Part shown: positions 1 through 5,803 of the stretch, piece after piece | Position numbering within the stretch: position 1 is the first letter of the stretch | Layout: every line of letters begins with the position of its first letter | DNA from: CAKZRD01 sp964549155 | GTDB lineage: Archaea > Nanobdellota > Nanobdellia > Pacearchaeales > GW2011-AR1 | Length of the DNA stretch: 25,421 nucleotides | NCBI GenBank assembly: GCA_964549155.1 | Contig: CAZJUG010000010.1 | Span: 1-25,421, forward strand | Direction: 5' to 3' | Position numbers and translations under genes: made by a program | Notes under the pieces: generated by a model | Database searches by the model: none | What the model saw: the letters and a program-made list of their open reading frames with translations, nothing else | What the model was told of the DNA's origin: nothing

Positions 1-14
1 CTCAGACGCAATTC

Positions 15-38
15 ATCCGTTCCTTGAAAGGAACGGAT
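15..38 (-). terminator. 9-bp perfect hairpin at the window edge
   Basis: ATCCGTTCC pairs perfectly with GGAACGGAT around a TTGAAA loop. It lies 6 nt past the stop codon of the minus-strand gene ending at position 45, so it may stabilise or terminate that transcript. No T-run follows on the minus strand, so a terminator role is only a guess. It could equally be a dispersed hairpin repeat. Confidence 0.3.
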
Positions 39-44
39 TTCTTG

Positions 45-839
45 CTAAACTTTAAAGAAATCATTTAATTCATTAATATTCTGCCCAATCGTTTTATATA
101 GTTCTGAGATAATAACTTCCTGTATATCTTCTCTTAAATCTCCGCTACAAAATTCTATATTCGTCTGTGGCAAAACAGTAGAACCCTTGGGAAAATAACA
201 AACCATCTTTTTTCCTTCCCCTATTCCAAAATCATTTTTCAATGAAGTCACTTCCACCTTACATCCCCCAATACTATAGCCCATTATTTTATTATCTAAT
301 GGAACTAAATCACTTGAGATAAACTGAGCCCTATGACAATTGGACATCATTTCTCTAAAACAGCTAGAATTTTCACAAGACTTGTGGAAAATAAAACTAG
401 AAAAAATTACTAAGCTTAAGACTAGTAATGCCAAGATACAAAAAAGTATAATCCCTATCTTTTCGCCCCTAGATTTTTTAGAAAACCAAGCCTTGAATCT
501 TTTCAATAAGATAGCAAAACTAAAAGAGTGTTTTACATCTTCAAGAGTTACATCCTCAGAACCTCCCAAAAAGATTCTCTTTAACCCGAGAGAAACCCAA
601 AGGAATATAAAAATTGAAAAGAAGAAGGTTAACCTCAAGGAATAAAAAATAAGTTTAGGAATTTCTGTAAGCGAGAATCTTCTCTTATGTTTTTCTTTCA
701 TGCTCAGCCTATCAAATAGCCTTAAGGCCTTTCCCGCCTTGACATCCGAAACTTTCTTAAAAAGACTCTCCCTAACATAAGACCTACTCTTCCCAGCCTT
801 AAATGCAGATGTAACAAATTTTTTCACATTTGTTTTCAT
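45..839 (-). CDS. Two-TM membrane protein with extracytoplasmic Cys domain, unknown function
   Basis: 264 residues, not recognised. The first ~55 residues are a basic helical segment. Two hydrophobic helices follow at about 58-82 and 124-148, separated by a charged loop. The remaining ~110 residues should face outward and hold several cysteines (SCENSSCF, then single Cys near 168, 193, 214 and 228), consistent with a small disulfide-stabilised domain. I chose the ATG at 839 because it overlaps the stop codon of the upstream gene as ATGA and has GGGGG about 8 nt upstream. An in-frame ATG at 854 lies further into the upstream gene and lacks such a site. It is probably translated together with the Cys-rich secreted protein upstream, and the pair may act at the cell surface. 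The topology is inferred from hydrophobicity only. Confidence 0.8.
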   Translation of the reverse strand: MKTNVKKFVTSAFKAGKSRSYVRESLFKKVSDVKAGKALRLFDRLSMKEKHKRRFSLTEIPKLIFYSLRLTFFFSIFIFLWVSLGLKRIFLGGSEDVTLEDVKHSFSFAILLKRFKAWFSKKSRGEKIGIILFCILALLVLSLVIFSSFIFHKSCENSSCFREMMSNCHRAQFISSDLVPLDNKIMGYSIGGCKVEVTSLKNDFGIGEGKKMVCYFPKGSTVLPQTNIEFCSGDLREDIQEVIISELYKTIGQNINELNDFFKV

Positions 840-2365
840 ATTACAATCCCCCATATCTTTTTTATGTCAGATAAAAACAAAAGTCTCTCCCACCAATAAA
901 CTTTAAACTGCTCTTCTTCTGGAGCACAATTAATCTCTTCTCCAGGAAGTAAAAAAACACTTATCGCTTGTCCAATACCATATCTAGAATCCATAGTTCT
1001 AGCTAAAAGTTTATTTGTCTTTTTATCAAAGATTTCTATGTAATCTTCTCCACAGATATTAGTAATCTTAACATCTACTTCTACATTTAATAAACAGTCT
1101 TCTTCTTCTTTAATAGTAGAATATATCCCATTACTATCAAAACAAAGTCTACTCTTTTTACCAGTAAACCAACTTGAACCTGAGAGTAGCTCTTCAAACT
1201 TGAAAGAAACATCACACTCAGACCAAGGAGAACATAAGTAATTAGAAAGGTTTGAAGACAAACCATCTTCAGAAACCTTTAATGCATCTTCTGGAACTAT
1301 TGAACATGACCCCTCCACACAAAATAATCCTTCCCCACAAGAACCACAATCAATCAACCTTCCACAGAGTAATCTCTTTCCACAGCTAAATCCCCAATCT
1401 GCACAGCTTTGACTACAATTCACTTCGCACTTCCCGTTCACACAGATGCCTTCATCACAATCATCATCACTAACACAACCAAAACAAAAGCCACCCTGAC
1501 AAAGAGGATTTATACCAAGGCATTTATCAATAGCCCCCCATTCAGAACATCCATCGCCATTAAAATCTCCGCAAAGTTGATAGCTACTATTGTCTGCACA
1601 TCTCCTCTGCCCAAAGATACATTGGTTCTGACAAGTTGATGAAGACCCTCCTCCGCCACCAGGAGATTCACCCTGACATTGCGAATAATCAAAAGTGCAT
1701 TCATTTGGAAGACCTGGAGCAATACAAGAAAGAGTTCCGGAGACAAATCCTTCACTTACACAACTCCCCCCATTTAAATTTGAACCATCACACTCCTCAC
1801 TCGGAGAAGTAACTACTCCATCTCCACAAGATGAATCGTATGAATAGGCGGTTTCAAGTTTTAAGTATCTCAAAGGAACAGTATTATCCACAGAATAGGA
1901 TGATTCAGAATTCATGTCTACAGAATCAACCAATGTCTCTCTAGAAGAATCACTACCATAATCATTGAGAACGAAAGAATATTCTCCCCCAGAATCTGTA
2001 AGTCCATTTTCATCCCAAGAAAATACAAGAGTATCTTCATAACTCACTCCTGAAGCATTATATACTAGGTTCAGAGTTCTTGATGAATCTGATTCAGCAT
2101 TCCAACTATCTAAAATTAAATCTTTCGTCCCACCAGAGCTTATCCGAGAGAAAAAAGAAGTACTCTCCTCAGGATTACTCATCTTAAGAACATCTAATGC
2201 ATCAAAACCACTATTTGAGCTATCACTAGTCTGTGCAAAGAAAGAAGATTGGAATCCATTAAGATCAGTTCTTATTTCAAAAACCAAATCCTGCTCAGCA
2301 CCAGCCAAACTAAGACAGACAAACATAAGGAAAATCAAACCAAGAGCTGAATTATTTCTCCGCAT
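836..2365 (-). CDS. Secreted cysteine-rich protein with Myxococcus-type disulfide repeat
   Basis: 509 residues. An N-terminal signal peptide (basic start, hydrophobic core at about 8-22, AGA/EQ cleavage-like site) is followed by ~150 residues rich in Ser, Asp and Asn, resembling a beta-rich exported domain. Near residue 180 is CGDGVVTSPSEECDG, the hallmark of the Cys-rich repeat common in secreted myxobacterial and DPANN proteins (DUF4215-like). A GGGGGSSS linker then leads to further Cys clusters, including CVSDDDCDEGICVNGKC. The C-terminus has a short hydrophobic stretch that might contact the membrane. The ATG lies inside the 3' end of the preceding ribbon-helix-helix gene, 5 nt after a run of six G, so its translation is probably coupled. 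It is likely a cell-surface protein; its ligand is unknown. Family naming rests on the repeat motif alone. Confidence 0.85.
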   Translation of the reverse strand: MRRNNSALGLIFLMFVCLSLAGAEQDLVFEIRTDLNGFQSSFFAQTSDSSNSGFDALDVLKMSNPEESTSFFSRISSGGTKDLILDSWNAESDSSRTLNLVYNASGVSYEDTLVFSWDENGLTDSGGEYSFVLNDYGSDSSRETLVDSVDMNSESSYSVDNTVPLRYLKLETAYSYDSSCGDGVVTSPSEECDGSNLNGGSCVSEGFVSGTLSCIAPGLPNECTFDYSQCQGESPGGGGGSSSTCQNQCIFGQRRCADNSSYQLCGDFNGDGCSEWGAIDKCLGINPLCQGGFCFGCVSDDDCDEGICVNGKCEVNCSQSCADWGFSCGKRLLCGRLIDCGSCGEGLFCVEGSCSIVPEDALKVSEDGLSSNLSNYLCSPWSECDVSFKFEELLSGSSWFTGKKSRLCFDSNGIYSTIKEEEDCLLNVEVDVKITNICGEDYIEIFDKKTNKLLARTMDSRYGIGQAISVFLLPGEEINCAPEEEQFKVYWWERLLFLSDIKKIWGIVI

Positions 2366-2501
2366 TTTTCCCCCCTTTTTCCAGAATTCTTTTCATTTCT
2401 ATTTCAATTCTCTTAGAAAGCATAATAGCATTCTCATTACAATATTTCTGAAAACGATCATAAACCTTATCTTCAATACTTAAAGTAACTTTTTTATGCA
2501 T
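2352..2501 (-). CDS. Small ribbon-helix-helix (CopG/Arc-like) protein
   Basis: This 49-residue frame runs from ATG at 2501 to TAA at 2352. It begins MHKKVTLSIEDKVYDRFQKY. That is the standard short RHH layout: a beta-strand (KKVTLSI), then a helix carrying a Tyr/Phe pattern, then a second helix (SKRIEIEMKRIL). Proteins of this size and shape are DNA-binding dimers, often autoregulators or antitoxins. A TATA-like box (CTTAAAAA on the minus strand) is centred about 25 nt upstream of the ATG, so it heads the operon. Its last 14 nt overlap the start of the secreted Cys-rich gene. No toxin is recognisable beside it, so a transcription-regulator role for this surface-protein operon is the simplest guess. 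Confidence 0.7.
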   Translation of the reverse strand: MHKKVTLSIEDKVYDRFQKYCNENAIMLSKRIEIEMKRILEKGGKNAEK

Positions 2502-2522
2502 TAAATTAATAAAAAAGAGATC

Positions 2523-2530
2523 TTTTTAAG
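2523..2530 (-). promoter_or_regulatory. TATA-like box for the RHH operon
   Basis: CTTAAAAA on the minus strand, centred about 25 nt upstream of the ATG at 2501. This predicts a leaderless transcript. Confidence 0.5.
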
Positions 2531-2570
2531 TCTTTCTCTATACATCTATGGAAATACAAAGAAATAAAAC

Positions 2571-2834
2571 CTAATGTTCTCCTCCCAAAACCTGACCCCA
2601 ACCTTCCCTTAGAACCTTAAAACTGAAATCCTCTTCTTTAAATCCCGCTAAAATACACATCTGTTTGAAAAATTCTTCAGGCAATGTCCTATTTTCATTA
2701 TAATAACTCTTCAAGGTAGAATAGGGAATATCGAATCCCCTAGAGATTAAGCTTCTCAGAGATGGACAATTAGAATTTAACAAGACAGAATCAATAAACT
2801 TTTTCTGATAACCTTTTTTGAATTTAATTCTCAT
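2571..2834 (-). CDS. Small HTH-like DNA-binding protein, unknown role
   Basis: 87 residues from the ATG at 2834. A TTG at 2843 is in frame, but TTTATAAA is centred 25.5 nt before the ATG, so the ATG is preferred. The sequence is basic at the N-terminus and contains IPYSTLKSYYNENRTLPEEF, which reads like a helix-turn-helix recognition segment of Xre/Mor type. It ends in a WGQVLGG tail. I recall such short proteins ending in WGQxxGG from DPANN genomes, but no function is established to my knowledge. It stands divergent from the eL44 gene with separate TATA boxes, so it could regulate locally. Its function is unknown. Confidence 0.7.
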   Translation of the reverse strand: MRIKFKKGYQKKFIDSVLLNSNCPSLRSLISRGFDIPYSTLKSYYNENRTLPEEFFKQMCILAGFKEEDFSFKVLREGWGQVLGGEH

Positions 2835-2855
2835 GTAATCCAAACATTATAAGGG

Positions 2856-2863
2856 TTTATAAA
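2856..2863 (-). promoter_or_regulatory. TATA box TTTATAAA for the HTH-like gene
   Basis: Perfect TTTATAAA centred 25.5 nt upstream of the ATG at 2834. It supports that ATG over the in-frame TTG at 2843. Confidence 0.65.
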
Positions 2864-2891
2864 TTCACTGTGCAACCATATAAAGCAAAAC

Positions 2892-2899
2892 TTTATAAA
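2892..2899 (+). promoter_or_regulatory. TATA box TTTATAAA for the eL44-eS1-ndk operon
   Basis: Perfect TTTATAAA inside CTTTATAAAG, centred 25.5 nt upstream of the eL44 ATG, predicting a leaderless mRNA. A similar string, TATAAAGC, occurs about 13 nt earlier and could be a second weak box. Confidence 0.65.
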
Positions 2900-2920
2900 G
2901 CAAATAGAAAATAGGAATTT

Positions 2921-3229
2921 ATGAAAATCCCTAAAAAGACGAAAAGATATTGCCCATATTGTAAGAAGGTAACCGAACAAAAAATAAAACAAGTCAGCAC
3001 TGGCGGAAAGAAAGGAGCCCTCACTAGAGGAGCAAGAAGTAGAGTAAAACTCAGGGGAAAAGATAGAGGAATGGGAAGTCATGGTAAATATAGTAAACGA
3101 CCAGGAAGTAAGTGGAAAAAGAAAACTAAAACAACTAAAAAAGCAGTTCTTTTGTACACTTGTTTGACTTGTAATAAGTCTAAACAAAAATCAAAAGGAA
3201 TTCGAACAGGAAAATTGGTGATGGAATAA
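2921..3229 (+). CDS. rpl44e: Large ribosomal subunit protein eL44 (L44e)
   Basis: 102 residues, typical for L44e. It has an N-terminal zinc ribbon half (YCPYCKK, near residues 10-16), a long Arg/Lys/Gly-rich middle that contacts rRNA, and the second Cys pair (YTCLTCNK, near residues 78-85). In archaea this protein sits near the E site of the large subunit. It heads an operon with eS1 and nucleoside diphosphate kinase. Archaeal L44e is often followed directly by eS27; here no eS27 is visible and the next full gene is eS1. The leaderless promoter fixes the start. Confidence 0.97.
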   Translation: MKIPKKTKRYCPYCKKVTEQKIKQVSTGGKKGALTRGARSRVKLRGKDRGMGSHGKYSKRPGSKWKKKTKTTKKAVLLYTCLTCNKSKQKSKGIRTGKLVME

Positions 3230-3231
3230 AA

Positions 3232-3306
3232 ATGGCAATCCAAAAATTTCACAAAAATGAAAAAGAAAATTTTAGTCTCTTCATTTTAATAGGAGGGCAA
3301 AAATAA
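3232..3306 (+). CDS. Possible 24-residue mini-ORF between eL44 and eS1
   Basis: An ATG two bases after the eL44 stop opens a 24-codon frame (starting MAIQKFHKNEK) that ends 2 nt before the eS1 ATG. Its last codons contain the GGAGGG that probably serves as the eS1 ribosome-binding site. It has no recognised homologue. It could be a leader peptide that couples translation of eL44 to eS1, or chance. Confidence 0.2.
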   Translation: MAIQKFHKNEKENFSLFILIGGQK

Positions 3307-3308
3307 AA

Positions 3309-4013
3309 ATGGCGATGAAGAAAAAATTTATCAAGATAGAACTTCCAATACTAAATGAAGAAACAATGGCACTTGGAACACCAGAAACTCTAGAAAATAG
3401 AACAATAAAACTAGATTTATCCAGAAAATTAAGAGGTAGAAGTTTAGAGATTGTCTTTGCTCTTAAAAATAAAGAAGACAAAATAGTAGGATATCCAAAA
3501 AGGCTTGAATTGATGAGACAGTACATAATAAGAATGATGAGAAAGAGAATCAATTATGTAGAAGACTCTTTTGAAGCTCAATGTATTGATATTCCTTGTA
3601 CAATAAAACCATTTTTAATAACACGAAAAAAAGTATCCAGAGCAATAAGACAGAATCTAAGAAAAACAGCAAGAGATTTTTTGATTGAATATGCGAAAGA
3701 AAGAAATTACCTGGAATTCTGCGAAAATGTTTTGTATGGAGAAGTTCAAAAAGAAATGTTGATAAAACTAAAGAAAATATATCCCCTATCATTCTGTGAG
3801 ATAAGAGTTTTAGAGACGAAAAAATTAAATGAGGCAAACCTCACTCAAAAAGAAAGAAAAGAAAGAGAAAACATTGAAGAATCCGAAGATGAAATAACCT
3901 CAGAACCTGAGGAAGAAACTAAAGGAAATACTGAAGAAGATGACTCATCTGAAGAAACTGAAGAAAAACCTAAGGAAATAAAGGCTAAAAAGAAAACAAA
4001 GAAGGTAGAATAA
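3309..4013 (+). CDS. rps3ae: Small ribosomal subunit protein eS1 (S3Ae)
   Basis: 234 residues. The core up to about residue 175 matches archaeal S3Ae: an N-terminal segment leading to ELPILNEETMALGTPETLEN, the GRSLEIVFALKN strand, and a basic RITRKKVSRAIRQNLRKT-like helix. It binds the small-subunit platform near the mRNA exit. The last ~60 residues are an unusual low-complexity extension of Glu, Ser, Asp and Thr ending in a Lys-rich patch (KAKKKTKK). GGAGGG at 3292-3297 is the probable ribosome-binding site; a second ATG two codons in is possible. The stop codon overlaps the ndk ATG by one base (TAATG). Confidence 0.95.
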   Translation: MAMKKKFIKIELPILNEETMALGTPETLENRTIKLDLSRKLRGRSLEIVFALKNKEDKIVGYPKRLELMRQYIIRMMRKRINYVEDSFEAQCIDIPCTIKPFLITRKKVSRAIRQNLRKTARDFLIEYAKERNYLEFCENVLYGEVQKEMLIKLKKIYPLSFCEIRVLETKKLNEANLTQKERKERENIEESEDEITSEPEEETKGNTEEDDSSEETEEKPKEIKAKKKTKKVE

Positions 4014-4555
4014 TGACAATACAACAATGTCTTGTTCTAATAAAACCTGACGGCATTGTTAAATCACTAACGGGAAATATTATCAGCTGTCTTTCTGAAA
4101 CGAAATTAAAAATTGTAGGTGCAAAAATAGTTTCTGTAAGAAGAGAACTTGCGGAAGCACATTACTCCGAATTGAGACAAAGATTGATAGAAAAGTTTGG
4201 AGAAGAGAAAGGCAAACATACATTTGAAGAAGTATTGAGATATATTCAAGGAGAATATCACACCAATAGAGTAATGGCAATGGTTTACGAAGGAGAAGAT
4301 GCAATTAAAAAAATAAGAGAACTAGCTGGAGAAACAAATCCGGAGAGTGCGAGTCCTATTTCAATAAGAGGTAAATATGGCAGAATTAACTCTAAAACAA
4401 ATGTATTTGAAAATGTTGTGCATGTCTCAGATTCTGAAGAAAATGCAAAAAAAGAAATCCAACTTTGGTTTGAACCCCTAGATTTAGCGAATACTATTTA
4501 TTCAACAAAAAAAGAAAATGTTTGCATGGATAAGATAATTTGGGACAATAATTAA
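4013..4555 (+). CDS. ndk: Nucleoside diphosphate kinase
   Basis: 180 residues. It transfers the gamma phosphate from ATP to other (d)NDPs through a phosphohistidine. Visible motifs are LVLIKPDG at the N-terminus, the SIRGKYGRI segment for nucleotide binding, and ENVVHVSDS containing the catalytic His near residue 137. It is longer than the usual ~150 residues because of an insertion after the HYSEL helix (about residues 55-75, Glu/Lys-rich) and a ~20-residue C-terminal extension with a lone Cys. The same general layout occurs in some archaeal NDKs. It is translationally coupled to eS1 through TAATG. Confidence 0.95.
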   Translation: MTIQQCLVLIKPDGIVKSLTGNIISCLSETKLKIVGAKIVSVRRELAEAHYSELRQRLIEKFGEEKGKHTFEEVLRYIQGEYHTNRVMAMVYEGEDAIKKIRELAGETNPESASPISIRGKYGRINSKTNVFENVVHVSDSEENAKKEIQLWFEPLDLANTIYSTKKENVCMDKIIWDNN

Positions 4556-4587
4556 TTTTAAAAAGCTTCTTTATTAGCTAATAATGT

Positions 4588-4660
4588 GCCTGCATAGCTC
4601 AGTTGGTAGAGCGCGAGTTTTGTAAACTTGAGGTCGGGGGTTCAACTCCCTCTGCAGGCT
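4588..4660 (+). tRNA. tRNA-Thr (anticodon UGU)
   Basis: A full cloverleaf of 73 nt can be drawn. The acceptor stem is GCCTGCA/TGCAGGC with discriminator T, the D arm is GCTC...GAGC, and the anticodon arm is CGAGT-TTTGTAA-ACTTG giving anticodon TGT. The variable loop is AGGTC and the T arm is GGGGG-TTCAACT-CCCTC. No intron is present and CCA is not encoded. The 3' end is repeated twice downstream (see the repeats at 4644, 4759 and 4899). Confidence 0.97.
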
Positions 4661-4665
4661 TAAAC
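4644..4665 (+). repeat. tRNA-Thr 3'-end repeat, copy 1 (within the tRNA)
   Basis: AACTCCCTCTGCAGGCTTAA followed by AC, spanning the T-arm 3' strand, the acceptor 3' strand and 5 nt beyond. The identical 22-nt string recurs at 4759-4780. Confidence 0.85.
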
Positions 4666-4758
4666 TTGTTGAACACCCGACAGTCGGGGGCGAAAATTTC
4701 GCTTTGAGCAAATCCCGTTTTTAATTTTCTATTATTTGTGAAATGCAAAATTTGAGTA

Positions 4759-4780
4759 AACTCCCTCTGCAGGCTTAAAC
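4759..4780 (+). repeat. tRNA-Thr 3'-end repeat, copy 2
   Basis: A 22-nt perfect copy of 4644-4665, offset by 115 bp. GTCGGGGG of the tRNA T arm (4633-4640) also recurs at 4683-4690. The block 4683-4780 therefore reads like the tRNA 3' part with about 70 bp in place of the T loop. Confidence 0.8.
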
Positions 4781-4802
4781 CATCTTACGAAGGAAGATGG
4801 TT
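4778..4802. repeat. Hairpin, 9-bp stem
   Basis: AACCATCTT pairs with AAGATGGTT around ACGAAGG, directly after tRNA-tail copy 2. Confidence 0.6.
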
Positions 4803-4841
4803 AATTCTTCATAGGGAAGTATAAAGTTTGGGTTTAATCTC

Positions 4842-4871
4842 ACTTCAATTTGATTCAGGGAAAATTGAAGT
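4842..4871. repeat. Hairpin, 10-bp stem
   Basis: ACTTCAATTT pairs perfectly with AAATTGAAGT around a 10-nt loop. Confidence 0.6.
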
Positions 4872-4874
4872 CCC

Positions 4875-4895
4875 AGAAAATTTTCTTAATTTTCT
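4875..4895. repeat. Hairpin, 8-bp stem
   Basis: AGAAAATT pairs with AATTTTCT around TTCTT, just before tRNA-tail copy 3. Confidence 0.5.
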
Positions 4896-4898
4896 AAG

Positions 4899-4913
4899 CC
4901 TCTGCAGGCTTAA
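4899..4913 (+). repeat. tRNA-Thr 3'-end repeat, copy 3 (short)
   Basis: CCTCTGCAGGCTTAA, 15 nt identical to the acceptor end of the tRNA plus three flanking bases. It lies 135 bp after the matching part of copy 2. Confidence 0.7.
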
Positions 4914-4961
4914 TTATCTCAAAACAAGCATCTTCAAAGCATGTAATCTTCTACAATAAAG

Positions 4962-4968
4962 TATATAA
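4962..4968 (+). promoter_or_regulatory. TATA box for deoC
   Basis: TATATAA centred 26 nt upstream of the deoC ATG, predicting a leaderless transcript. Confidence 0.6.
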
Positions 4969-4990
4969 CCTTCAGAAGACAATTATATTC

Positions 4991-5764
4991 ATGGAAAATC
5001 TAGTTAGAATTGAAGATTTAACCCCTGCACAAGTGGCAAGCATTTGTGATCACACTTACCTAAATCGGCCAGAAGCATTCCTTAAAATTGCAAAAGAAGG
5101 AGAAAGTCCAGTTAGATTGAGGCAGATAGATTTTCTAAATTTCTTAAAGAATAGTGTGAAAAATAAAGATAGATTGCCTTATGCAGTCTGTGTTAGACCT
5201 GAAGATGTAAGTTTTGCCACAGGATGTCTTTATATGCCTGAAACAAAACATATAGTTATAGCCTCCGTAGTTGGATTCCCCGATGGAACAAATTATGATT
5301 CAGGATTCAAATTAGCAGAAACAGATCTCGCAATAAAAAGAGGAGCTGAGGAAATAGATATGGTGATAGATTATACAGCCCTTAAATCTAGAGAATTCGA
5401 TTTTGTACAAGAAGACATTGAGGGTATTGTAAAAAGAGCTCATGGAGATGGAGTTTTAGTTAAACTCATCTTTGAAACCTCAGAGCTAAACGAAGAGGAA
5501 ATAAAAAAAGCATGCGAAATTGCTAGAGTTACAGATGTAGATTTCATTAAAACATCTACAGGATATGGAGCATACGGAGCTCAACCAGCAAAAGTGAGAA
5601 TAATGAGAGAAAATTTTGATAAAGGTGTAAAGATTTCTGGAAAAGTAAAACCAGATAATTACAAGGAATTACTTTATGCTGCATCTGGAAGAACAGATGG
5701 ATTTATAGATTTAGATCCAAGAAAAATAAGAATTGGAGAGAGCTCCTTATTAAACAACCTATAA
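4991..5764 (+). CDS. deoC: Deoxyribose-phosphate aldolase
   Basis: 257 residues. DeoC cleaves 2-deoxyribose-5-phosphate to acetaldehyde and glyceraldehyde-3-phosphate, which salvages deoxynucleoside sugars for central carbon use. Class I aldolase motifs are visible in order: ASVVGFPDG, EEIDMVIDY, VKLIFET with a conserved Lys, and DFIKTSTGYG with the Schiff-base Lys near residue 188. VKISGKVKP then stands where the usual VKasGGi phosphate-binding loop lies. The length is usual for the family. It has its own leaderless promoter. The nucleoside deoxyribosyltransferase-like gene at 17557 and this aldolase could both serve nucleotide salvage, but they are 12 kb apart. Confidence 0.95.
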   Translation: MENLVRIEDLTPAQVASICDHTYLNRPEAFLKIAKEGESPVRLRQIDFLNFLKNSVKNKDRLPYAVCVRPEDVSFATGCLYMPETKHIVIASVVGFPDGTNYDSGFKLAETDLAIKRGAEEIDMVIDYTALKSREFDFVQEDIEGIVKRAHGDGVLVKLIFETSELNEEEIKKACEIARVTDVDFIKTSTGYGAYGAQPAKVRIMRENFDKGVKISGKVKPDNYKELLYAASGRTDGFIDLDPRKIRIGESSLLNNL

Positions 5765-5774
5765 AATCCTTAAG

Positions 5775-5782
5775 CTTATAAA
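5775..5782 (+). promoter_or_regulatory. TATA box for the transporter/PIG-L operon
   Basis: CTTATAAA centred 25.5 nt upstream of the ATG at 5804. Confidence 0.6.
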
Positions 5783-5803
5783 TCTCATTAATCTAAAAAA
5801 TGT

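Larger units (their letters stand above)
4661..4960. other. 300-bp gene-free stretch holding tRNA-tail repeats and hairpins
   Basis: I find no convincing ORF here. The stretch has two spacers, each ending in a copy of the tRNA-Thr 3' end. The first spacer starts with short hairpins (CCCGA/TCGGG and GCGAA/TTCGC). The second holds three longer hairpins, at 4778-4802, 4842-4871 and 4875-4895. The arrangement resembles scars of repeated site-specific integration at a tRNA 3' end, or small structured RNAs. Confidence 0.6.

Noticed and set aside
340..645. Plus-strand open frame of 101 codons
   Set aside because: It lies wholly opposite the two-TM membrane protein gene, has no promoter box and reads as low-complexity Lys/Ile. 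It is an antisense shadow.
1409..1755. Open frames on both strands within the Cys-rich gene
   Set aside because: Both are out-of-frame readings of the Cys/Gly-rich coding sequence. The long frame with signal peptide and Cys repeats is the real one.
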